Shown: positions 39,297 to 47,200 of the stretch, piece after piece
Layout: each line of letters opens with the position of its first letter
How positions within the stretch are numbered: the first letter of the stretch is position 1
Source: Clostridia bacterium
Lineage (GTDB): Bacteria; Bacillota; Clostridia; Christensenellales; Pumilibacteraceae
Length of the DNA: 64,000 nucleotides
Reading direction: 5' to 3'
Assembly (NCBI GenBank): GCA_022791055.1
Contig: JAAVYI010000018.1
Location: 107,856-171,855, forward strand
Translations under genes and position numbers: made by a program
Notes under the pieces: model-generated
Databases searched by the model: none
Seen by the model: the letters and a program-made list of their open reading frames with translations, nothing else
What the model was told of the DNA's origin: nothing

Positions 39297-39375
39297 ATAA
39301 CGGTTGCGTGGTCAAAAGCCGCGTAGAGCGAACGGGACTTAAATTTATAGAATACGTGTAGTGCGTAGTAATTGC

Positions 39376-39404
39376 TTGTTTTTTAACTTCGGATATGGTA
39401 TACT
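39376..39404 (+). promoter_or_regulatory. Promoter of the AT-rich lipoprotein gene
   Basis: TTGTTT and TATACT with a 17-base spacer, 62 bases before the ATG. The -10 is good and the -35 weak. Confidence 0.45.
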
Positions 39405-39466
39405 CATTGTACGATAAACAGTAATTTAGCGTACCATGGTTTCATATTCCAAGATAGGGGGCGTTT

Positions 39467-39973
39467 ATGAAAAAGATTTCTAAATTGTTGGCAATATTGA
39501 TTTTAATCTGTTCCCTTTTTATTTTTACGGCGTGCGATCCCAGCCCATTTTATTTTGAGCACGAATATTTGGCTGATACGGTAAGTATCGAACTCATCCG
39601 CTATGACAACCCCGAACAAAAACATTTTTTATCTTGGGTGCCTGACCATACAGCGGACTTAAAGTCGTTTGACCAAAGCAAAGTCACTGTTTTAGAAACA
39701 TTACATGAAAATAAAATTCCCGATTTTATCGATACGTTATGTGAATATGATATTTTATATAAATATTATGCTTTTGATACGCCGAACGGAATTTGCATAA
39801 AACTAAATGATTCCAACGGCGATTTTTTGATAGTAAGTTGTAACGAAAATTCATTTGCGGGTTATATTGGCAAATTCTATTCAAATGGTGAAGTCGCTGA
39901 TTTTATTGGGTGTTTTAGCGCTTTGAAATATTTTGAAACTCTTGTAAACGATCACTTCCAAATGAAAATTTAA
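39467..39973 (+). CDS. AT-rich lipoprotein of unknown function
   Basis: 168 residues. MKKISKLLAILILICSLFIFTAC gives a signal with lipobox FTAC (Cys23). The rest is a soluble extracellular domain with no recognised fold. Codon use is clearly A/T-rich (AAA, TTT, GAA, ATT), unlike the GC-rich genes on both sides, which suggests recent acquisition. It has its own promoter and is fenced by terminators. A GGGGGCG stretch lies close to the ATG. Confidence 0.75.
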   Translation: MKKISKLLAILILICSLFIFTACDPSPFYFEHEYLADTVSIELIRYDNPEQKHFLSWVPDHTADLKSFDQSKVTVLETLHENKIPDFIDTLCEYDILYKYYAFDTPNGICIKLNDSNGDFLIVSCNENSFAGYIGKFYSNGEVADFIGCFSALKYFETLVNDHFQMKI

Positions 39974-39989
39974 ATTTCAATTTTGCGTA

Positions 39990-40018
39990 GAAAAACGCTC
40001 GGATGAATCATCCGAGCG
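39990..40018 (-). terminator. Perfect hairpin terminator between convergent genes
   Basis: Arms CGCTCGGATGA (39996-40006) and TCATCCGAGCG (40008-40018) are perfectly complementary. On the minus strand it is followed by TTTTTC, so it ends the rsmH operon; it may also stop the plus-strand lipoprotein transcript. Confidence 0.75.
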
Positions 40019-40083
40019 CCTTTGTCATAGCTTGTATTCTCTATTGGAAACGCGGCTTCGACGGTGTGTTTTGCGTTTCTTGT

Positions 40084-40782
40084 TTATAGCAGTTGATTCA
40101 GCCAGTCGCAAAACTTATCGAACCAGTTGGTGCGCGGGGCGTATTCGGTCGCACCGACGACGGGCAACAGCTCGATTTCGGTGGCTACGTCGACTTTGAC
40201 CATGCCTTTATCGGTTGCCATGCCGGTCAGCGTCGACTCGTTCTCCAGCGTGGCCAACTCCGACATTTGCTCGGCGATGACCGCGTTACGACCGGCAACA
40301 GCCTCTTCGAGCGCGCTCACACGGGCGGCGCCGGACGAGAGTGCGAGGCCGGTAGCGATGACGACAACAGCCAACAACACGACGGCGGCCACATAGATGC
40401 ACAGCATCGCCTTTGCCTTTGCGCTCATGACCGACTTCTTCGGCTCTCTCATCTCGACCCGCCGCTCTTCTTGCTGCGGCTTTTCGGCCATATATGCCTG
40501 CGTCTTGATCGAGGGCATAATGTCCTCGGACTCGCGCGGAACGGTGCGCTTGCGGCGCGTCGGCGCAGGGACACCGCTATAAGGCGAGGCGGGACGTTCG
40601 ACCGGCGTATATGTCCGCCGCTCGCGCTCTTCTATGACCGGCGTTCTACGCGAAAAGGTAAGCTCGGTATCGGGGTCGACGTCCAAATCGACTTCGACCG
40701 GCTCGCGCGAAACGTCGGTACGCGGAATATATCCGCCGTAACGATCCTTTTCTTCGGTAATGGAACGCCTTGTCTTAACCAT
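40084..40782 (-). CDS. FtsL-like single-pass membrane protein with long basic N-terminus
   Basis: 232 residues, directly after rsmH, the position of ftsL in the division cluster. Residues 1-115 are charged, Arg/Glu/Pro-rich and probably disordered; one membrane helix lies at about 122-146 (AMLCIYVAAVVLLAVVVIATGLAL), followed by a short coiled coil (ALEEAVAGRNAVIAEQMSELATLENE) and an outer tail. Topology and synteny fit the divisome protein FtsL, but FtsL is usually near 100 residues and the sequence is too variable for a firm name. GAGAGGTG precedes the ATG. pbpB/ftsI does not follow, so the cluster is interrupted here. Confidence 0.65.
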   Translation of the reverse strand: MVKTRRSITEEKDRYGGYIPRTDVSREPVEVDLDVDPDTELTFSRRTPVIEERERRTYTPVERPASPYSGVPAPTRRKRTVPRESEDIMPSIKTQAYMAEKPQQEERRVEMREPKKSVMSAKAKAMLCIYVAAVVLLAVVVIATGLALSSGAARVSALEEAVAGRNAVIAEQMSELATLENESTLTGMATDKGMVKVDVATEIELLPVVGATEYAPRTNWFDKFCDWLNQLL

Positions 40783-40820
40783 AACACACCTCTCTTTGTA
40801 AGCGGCCCTACTTGCTGCTT

Positions 40821-41741
40821 TTAAAGTTTTTCGGCAACCCGTAAGGTTGCACTGGCGGCACGGGGGTTTCTGTCCAATTCCTCCGCCGTCGCTTTATATT
40901 TGCCGACCGTTTTGACCTCAGCGACGTGACCGCAGACGCAGACCGGCAATGATTTGTCGCAGATACAACCGGCCGCAAGCGACGCGAGCGTCTGCTTGAC
41001 GATCCGATCCTCTAACGAATGGAACGTAATGACGCAGATCCTGCCGCCGCGCTTTAAGCGTCCCACGATGTCCCCGACTGCCTCGCCGAGACCGGACAAC
41101 TCGTTGTTGACCTCGATACGAATGGCCTGAAACGTTTTCTTGGCCGGGTGGCCGTTCTTCTGATACGGCATACAGGAGGCCACGATGTCGGCCAGCCGCC
41201 CGGTCGTCTCGACCGGTGTTTTCGCGCGCTCGGCGACGATGGCACGGGCGATCTTTTTGGCAAACCGCTCTTCGCCGTAGGTAAACAGGATTCTTGCCAA
41301 TTCCTCTTCGGAGTATTCGTTGACGACGTTCATCGCCGATTTGACTTGCGACCGATCCATGCGCATGTCCAACTCGCTGTCGAATCGGTACGAGAACCCG
41401 CGGGACGCGTCGTCTACCTGGTGCGAGGAAATGCCGAGATCCATGACGGCGCCGTCGAGCGCGGCTATCCCCTGTCGGTCGAGCACGTCGCAAGCGGCTT
41501 TGAAGTCGCTTTTGACGATGGTGAAGCGTCCGCCGTATCCGCCGCCCGCGCACAGCCGCGTAGTCGCATAATCAATGGCCTCGACGTCTTTATCGAGCGC
41601 CAACACGCAACCGCCGGCTTGCAAGATCCGTTCGGTATGGCCGCCTCCGCCCAACGTACAGTCCAGATACGTCCCGTGCGGCTGAATCCGAAGATTTTCA
41701 ATCACTTCGTCGGCCATGACCGGCACGTGGTACCCGTTCAT
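40821..41741 (-). CDS. rsmH: 16S rRNA (cytosine(1402)-N4)-methyltransferase
   Basis: 306 residues from the ATG in TGATG that overlaps the mraZ stop; a TTG three bases earlier is not needed. Shows MNGYHVPVMADEVIENL, DCTLGGGGHTERIL, MDLGISSHQVDDASRGFSYR and ICVITFHSLEDRIVK, all typical. Methylates C1402 in the 30S P site. Confidence 0.97.
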   Translation of the reverse strand: MNGYHVPVMADEVIENLRIQPHGTYLDCTLGGGGHTERILQAGGCVLALDKDVEAIDYATTRLCAGGGYGGRFTIVKSDFKAACDVLDRQGIAALDGAVMDLGISSHQVDDASRGFSYRFDSELDMRMDRSQVKSAMNVVNEYSEEELARILFTYGEERFAKKIARAIVAERAKTPVETTGRLADIVASCMPYQKNGHPAKKTFQAIRIEVNNELSGLGEAVGDIVGRLKRGGRICVITFHSLEDRIVKQTLASLAAGCICDKSLPVCVCGHVAEVKTVGKYKATAEELDRNPRAASATLRVAEKL

Positions 41742-42184
41742 CAACTCTCCTTTTTCTTTTTTGCGGCCAGACGCGCGATCACGCTGTCTAAGCTGCTGCC
41801 TTCGGCTTTGTTGTACGCCGTCCAGGTCTCTTCGCTCCAGATCTCGACATGGTCGACAACGCCGATGGTGATCAGATTTTTGGAAATGCCGGCATGATCG
41901 ATGAGGTGCTGCGGCAACAGGATACGCCCCTGCTTGTCCTCTTTGCCTTCGATCGCGTTGGAGGCAAAGATCCGCGCAAGTTGCAACTCTTCGACATCCT
42001 CAATGGCGAGATCGGTCAGCTTGGAAAGAAACTTATTGTAAAAATCCTGCTGGCTGTACACCAAAAGACTGCCGTTGCTACCCGACGTGATAAAAGGCTC
42101 GTCGCCTAATTGCTCTTTGAACTTCGTCGGAATGCGCACGCGACCCTTTTCGTCGATCTGATGATAAAACCGTCCCAAAAACAT
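41741..42184 (-). CDS. mraZ: Transcriptional regulator MraZ
   Basis: 147 residues with two AbrB-like swapped-hairpin repeats (MFLGRFYHQIDEKGRVRIP and the second with EDKQGRILLPQHLI). Binds DNA upstream of its own operon and limits its transcription in studied bacteria. AAAGGAGG precedes the ATG. A matching repeat operator lies upstream at 42248-42282. Confidence 0.96.
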   Translation of the reverse strand: MFLGRFYHQIDEKGRVRIPTKFKEQLGDEPFITSGSNGSLLVYSQQDFYNKFLSKLTDLAIEDVEELQLARIFASNAIEGKEDKQGRILLPQHLIDHAGISKNLITIGVVDHVEIWSEETWTAYNKAEGSSLDSVIARLAAKKKKES

Positions 42185-42239
42185 ATAGGCAACCTCCTTT
42201 TACGATTTCGGTATCCATATCCCTTTTACCGATACAACT

Positions 42240-42268
42240 ATTATACTACACTTTTTGACCACTGGCAA
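42240..42268 (-). promoter_or_regulatory. Promoter of mraZ-rsmH
   Basis: TTGCCA (42263-42268) and TATAAT (42240-42245) on the minus strand with 17 bases between. The -35 lies inside the operator repeats. Confidence 0.75.
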
Positions 42269-42282
42269 CCACTTTTGACCCT
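42248..42282 (-). promoter_or_regulatory. MraZ operator: pentamer repeats every 10 bp
   Basis: On the minus strand AGGGT, GTGGT, GTGGT and AGTGT begin exactly 10 bases apart (42282, 42272, 42262, 42252). This is the TGGGN-like repeat with 5-base spacers known for MraZ boxes; it covers the -35 and spacer, which suits repression. Confidence 0.7.
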
Positions 42283-42381
42283 TTTATCAATACTTTTTTG
42301 AATTTTTTTATCATAAACGAAACCGCAATGCCCCGACAGGCGTTTCCGAGGCGAAAAAGCGGTCGGCAACAGGCTATCCGA

Positions 42382-42410
42382 TTGACTTTTGTACCGTTTC
42401 GCACTATAAT
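42382..42410 (+). promoter_or_regulatory. Promoter of ilvA-ridA
   Basis: TTGACT (42382-42387) and TATAAT (42405-42410) with 17 bases between, 31 bases before the ilvA ATG. The leader is too short for a T-box or riboswitch. Confidence 0.8.
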
Positions 42411-42440
42411 ATTTATACAGATACAAAAGGAGCTTTTCTC

Positions 42441-43661
42441 ATGAATATGGTCGACATATACGACGCGCAGGCGCGTCTGAAAAACACCGTGCACCATACG
42501 GCGCTCGAGCGTTCGCTGACGTTCTCGCGCATGGTCGGCGGCGACCTGTATCTCAAATGCGAAAACCTGCAAAAGACAGGTTCGTTCAAGGTGCGCGGCG
42601 CGTACAATAAAATCGCCAAGATCGCCGATCGGGGCGTCAAGACGGTGGTCGCCTCCAGCGCGGGCAATCATGCGCAGGGCGTTGCGTATGCCGCCAACGA
42701 AAAAGGTATGCGCTCGATCATCGTCATGCCGGCGTCCACCCCGATCGCCAAAGTGTCGGCTACCGAGAATTACGGCGCGCAGGTGGTCTTGCACGGCGAC
42801 GTATACGACGACGCTTACGCGCACGCGCTCGAACTGGTCAAAGAACACGACGCGCTGTTTATTCACCCTTTCGACGATGAGGACGTCATTGCCGGGCAAG
42901 GCACGGTAGCCTTGGAACTGACGTCGGACATGCCCGACCTCGATGCGATCCTCGTGCCGGCGGGCGGCGGCGGACTGTTGGCCGGTATTGCCTATGCCGT
43001 CAAGCACATTAACCCCAAAATCAAGGTCATCGGCGTACAGGCCGAACGCGCCGACGCGATCGTACAGTCGTTTAAGACAGGTAAGCCGGTCGAGAGCGAC
43101 AAGATTTTCACCATTGCCGATGGGATCGCCGTCAAGAAACCGGGCGAAAAGACGCTGCAACTGATCCAAAAATACGTCGACGACATGATGACGGTGTCCG
43201 ACGACGAGATCGCCGCGACCATTATTCAGTTGATGGAACGAGCCAAGCAGATCGTCGAACCGGCCGGCGCGACCAGTCTCGCCCTCGCCCTTTCGGGGCG
43301 GCTGAACCTGATCGACAAAAAAGCCGCTTGCGTGCTGTCGGGCGGCAATATCGACGTCGGTTTCATTCATAAAATCATCGAAAAAGGTCTAGTCAGCCGC
43401 GGCCGTCAAATGAAATTTTCGGTCGTGCTGGCCGACAAGCCGGGCAGTCTCGAAGAGTTCGCCCGCATCATGGGCGCTAACGGCGCCAACATTGTGTCTG
43501 TGCAATACGACCGCATGAGCGCCGAACTGCAACTCAACGAAACGATCTTGCACGTGGCTTGCGAGGTCAGCGGATTCGAACACGGCCGCCGCGTCATCGG
43601 CGCGCTCGAAAAGACCGGCTATAACATCACCTTCAACAACGACAAATACTGCGCACTGTAA
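42441..43661 (+). CDS. ilvA: Threonine ammonia-lyase with ACT domain
   Basis: 406 residues. PLP enzyme that deaminates threonine (and serine) to 2-oxobutyrate (pyruvate). The PLP lysine is in KTGSFKVRGAYNKI; the phosphate loop is GGGGLLAG; a C-terminal ACT domain (about 325-403, SVVLADKPGSLEEFARIMG) fits the shorter TdcB/YgeX-like clostridial form. Whether it serves isoleucine synthesis or degradation is unclear because no ilv genes are nearby. GGAG lies 8 bases before the ATG. Confidence 0.94.
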   Translation: MNMVDIYDAQARLKNTVHHTALERSLTFSRMVGGDLYLKCENLQKTGSFKVRGAYNKIAKIADRGVKTVVASSAGNHAQGVAYAANEKGMRSIIVMPASTPIAKVSATENYGAQVVLHGDVYDDAYAHALELVKEHDALFIHPFDDEDVIAGQGTVALELTSDMPDLDAILVPAGGGGLLAGIAYAVKHINPKIKVIGVQAERADAIVQSFKTGKPVESDKIFTIADGIAVKKPGEKTLQLIQKYVDDMMTVSDDEIAATIIQLMERAKQIVEPAGATSLALALSGRLNLIDKKAACVLSGGNIDVGFIHKIIEKGLVSRGRQMKFSVVLADKPGSLEEFARIMGANGANIVSVQYDRMSAELQLNETILHVACEVSGFEHGRRVIGALEKTGYNITFNNDKYCAL

Positions 43662-43672
43662 CAGGAGGAATT

Positions 43673-44062
43673 ATGGAAAAAACAACTGTCGCCATTGCCG
43701 ACGCCCCGCAAGCAGTCGGGCCTTATTCGCAGGGCATCGTAGTTCGCAAACTCACTAGCCTCGCTTATTTTTCGGGACAGATCGCTATCGACCCGACGTC
43801 CGGCAAGCTACACGGCCAAACGGCGACCGAGCAAGCCGAACAGATCGTCGAAAACATCGATGCCCTTCTTCGCAGTCAAAACATGACCGCCGAAAACGTC
43901 GTCAAAACGACGGTATTCTTGACCGACATAAACGCCTTCGCCGCCGTCAATGCTGTCTATGCCGCCTACTTCGGCGCGTCTCTCCCCGCCCGCTCGTGCG
44001 TCGCAGTCGCCGCGCTCCCCTTAGGCGCGCTCGTCGAAATCGAAATCACCGCGGCAACGTAA
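43673..44062 (+). CDS. ridA: RidA family enamine/imine deaminase
   Basis: 129 residues. Hydrolyses reactive enamine/imine intermediates (for example 2-aminoacrylate) released by PLP dehydratases such as the IlvA next door. Shows VGPYSQGIVV, FSGQIAIDP and the catalytic Arg in PARSCVAVA. It follows ilvA by 11 bases with AGGAGG, a clear two-gene operon with functional sense. Confidence 0.95.
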   Translation: MEKTTVAIADAPQAVGPYSQGIVVRKLTSLAYFSGQIAIDPTSGKLHGQTATEQAEQIVENIDALLRSQNMTAENVVKTTVFLTDINAFAAVNAVYAAYFGASLPARSCVAVAALPLGALVEIEITAAT

Positions 44063-44100
44063 GCCGAAAATTAAAATGCCAAAAGACGTATAGTTTTTAA

Positions 44101-44134
44101 AACAAAAAGGGGCTGGCGCATTAAGCGGCAGCCC
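44101..44134 (-). terminator. Terminator of the large surface protein gene
   Basis: On the minus strand GGGCTG-c-CGC and GCG-c-CAGCCC close around TTAAT and are followed by CTTTTTGTTTT. Confidence 0.75.
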
Positions 44135-44158
44135 AAACAACAAAGAATCGAGATAAGA

Positions 44159-44193
44159 CGAAGCGTTCAAGTCTTTTCGACTTGAACGCTTCG
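44159..44193 (+). terminator. Perfect 15-bp hairpin downstream of ridA
   Basis: Arms 44159-44173 and 44179-44193 are perfectly complementary over 15 bp around a 5-base loop, followed by TTACTTT. It probably ends the ilvA-ridA transcript, though its T-run is poor; it also lies after the surface protein gene on the other strand. Confidence 0.55.
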
Positions 44194-44231
44194 TTACTTT
44201 GTGCATAACTTACATATACATAATGCAATTT

Positions 44232-47200
44232 TTACCGAATCACACGACGACGCAACAAAGATGCGCAACCTACGAGCAACAGCACGGCCGAAAGAAGCGA
44301 TGCGGCGGTCATAGAACCGTTGCACCCGCAACCGCTCTTAGGCGTTTCGTCGCCCGGTACGGGCTTGTCGCCTTGGTTGCCGCCGGCTTTAACGGTAAAG
44401 GTCACTTCGACTTTGCCGCCGGTCGTCGTAATCGCAACTTTCTTTTCTCCCGCGGCCAGCTCGGAAATAACTTCTTTCTTAACGGTCAGTTTCCCGTCCT
44501 CGAACGTATAGTCGGCGGCCGTCAGCACGAAGTCGCCCACTACGACCGAAACGATGTCGCGTCCCTTGGTATCGAGCGTAATGATCAAATCGGTATCGGC
44601 GTTGACCTCGACCGTATCGACGGTAGCCGTCGGCGGCACGTCAAGCACCGTCAATTCGACGGTAGCCGTTCCGCAGTCGGTAGCAACGGTCAAATCGTAC
44701 GTGCCGGCGTTAAGCGACCCGAACGCCTCTTTTGCGACGGTCAAGTTGCCGTCCGAAACGGTATATACGTCTTGCCCGAGCGTCGTGCCGTTCAACCGAA
44801 CCGAAACAAGTGTTTTGCCTTTCAAATCGAGTTTGACGGTCAAATCGGCGTTTGACATCTTATCGTACGACGCCGTCGCGTGTTCGAATACGGGACGGGA
44901 ATCTACGACAGTGACGGTAAATTCAACGGTAACGCCCGACGAAGAAACCACCGTGAACGTCTGCGCACCCGTTTCGAGTTCGAGCAAATACCCGCGTTTG
45001 AATGTCAGTTTGGTGACGGCGTCGTTAATCTGCCAGTTGACGTTGTCGATCATCTCGCCGCCGAGCAACACGTTATCAACGGTATATCCCTTGAAGTCGA
45101 TGTCGATCGCCAAATCCTCCGGCATACCCTTTTCAAACGCGGCCGATGTCGGCGTAAGAACGGGCGACGAGTCGAGTACGGTCACGGTAACCGGAACGAC
45201 GTTCCCCTTGTCGGTGGCGATTTCAAACATATGCCTACCTTGGCTAAGCGTAGCCAAATATTCTTTCTTCCAAATAACTTCCCCGTTTGACACGGTGTAC
45301 GATGCGCCATCGACCGCAACGGGCGTGTTCTCCGTCACGTCGGTGATGCCGGTCAGCGAATATGTGCCCGAGTGCACGTGCACGACGGTCTGCAAATCCT
45401 TTTGATTGGCGATATCGAACACCAGTTTGTCGCCCTCGCGTGCGTAAGGGAAACATTCGGCGTCGAGCGATACGTCGTCGAGCAAAATGCGCGAATCGTT
45501 GCCGGATTTTACGCCTTGCAAAATGAAGTACGCATTGATTTTGCCCGCAATCGCTTGCGCATGATTAAAGTCTCCCTCGGCAAATCCGAACTGCACGGTG
45601 ATACGGTACCAACCGTCGTCCAACGCTTCGATCGACGATCCCGACAGCGGGTGTTTGCGGTCGTTCTTGAATCCCGAACCGATCGACGCTTTGATTTCAC
45701 CGGTCGAAACGTCGCCCGATACGGTGTACATGTCGCCGGCGATGTCGTTTTGAAGACCGGAAGCCGTCGCCGATTGGAAAAACAGAATACGCACGCCGAA
45801 CCCGCTCGTACCTACGCCCTTATACAGGAAAGAAATTTTGTACTCTTTACCGGGCAGAATCATGGTCGTTTTTCTGCCGTTGGTCGCAAGCATCGTGTAG
45901 GTCGAATTGGCACCGATGGCGGCCGTCGGCACAAACTGTAACGCCAGTCCGCTGTCGCGCGGCGAAACGGTAACGTCGGCCTGCGCGGCTTCGACCGAGA
46001 GCAAATTCTCGAACGTCGACCAAATATACCCTTCCGAAGCCGAACCGCCCGTCATTTGCGACGAATCCAAACCGTCGAACCCTTGCCGAATTTGGTTATC
46101 CCATTTGAGATTGCCGACGGTAACCGTAGTCGTAGCCGTACCGCCCGCGCTGTCGGTCATCACGACCGTGTGCCGTCCTAAGCCAAGCGCGCCTAAGCTC
46201 TCTTTTTTGAGCACGATGCGATCTACGGCTACCGTGTAATCGGTGTCTTTAACAAGCATTGCGCCGTCCAATTTGACCGACGCAATCGTCGTCCCCAGTT
46301 TGCCGTTATTATACGGAATGACGATGTCTTTGGGCGTGTCCTTGTCGAACATGACGCTGTCGACCAGTCCCAATCCCAACTCGAATTTTCCGACAATGTT
46401 GTCGATAATCGTTGCCGCACCGTCATGATTGTATATGATTTGCGTCGTGCCGCTCTTGCCCGTGTATATGATCTGGCACCGATATACGTCGCCGTCTTTG
46501 GCAATCGAGGCGAAACTCGTGTTTTGATCGAAAACCAAATTCGCACCGGACTGCTCATAGAAATGCACCGTACCGTCTTTATAGAATCGTACGTACCCGT
46601 TCCAACCGCCGATTCCCATTTGCAGATAGGTAGCAGTGTCCACAAACCGCAGGTCGAACGAAATGAGCGTTTTGGTGTTGGTGGCAAAACAGTTGTCTCG
46701 ATATGCGTTTGTACTGCCTAACGCAATGCGCAACGACTTACCGTCTATGGCTTCGCCCGCCGTATCGGTAATAACCAGTTGATTGCTGTCCGGTCCCCAA
46801 CCGTGTTTTCCCCATTGGTCGCCGGCATTGTAGTTTTCGAAGTCCATGACCGACGTCTTGGTTTCGTCGATGGCAAACCGATAGGTTTTGTACGGCACGT
46901 CGACGGTATACGTCGCGTTTTGCTCATCCGTAGCCGTAAGCGTCACCTTGCCCGTCGTCTTACCGGTAAACGCGCTCGCTCTCATTTTGACGGCGTTGCC
47001 TTCGAGCGAATACAGCTGCGCATCGAGCGCAGTCCCGTCGACCGAAACGCCGCTTATCGTCGACAGAATATCGGCCGCCTCATGGTAAACGAGTATGTCG
47101 CGGTCGTCCGACAGATTGACGTTCAATTGTTTCATCGCCCGCAGTGCAAGCGCGGGGACTTCGATCGCCACCGTCGCCTCGTTGGTCAGCGAATCGGTTA

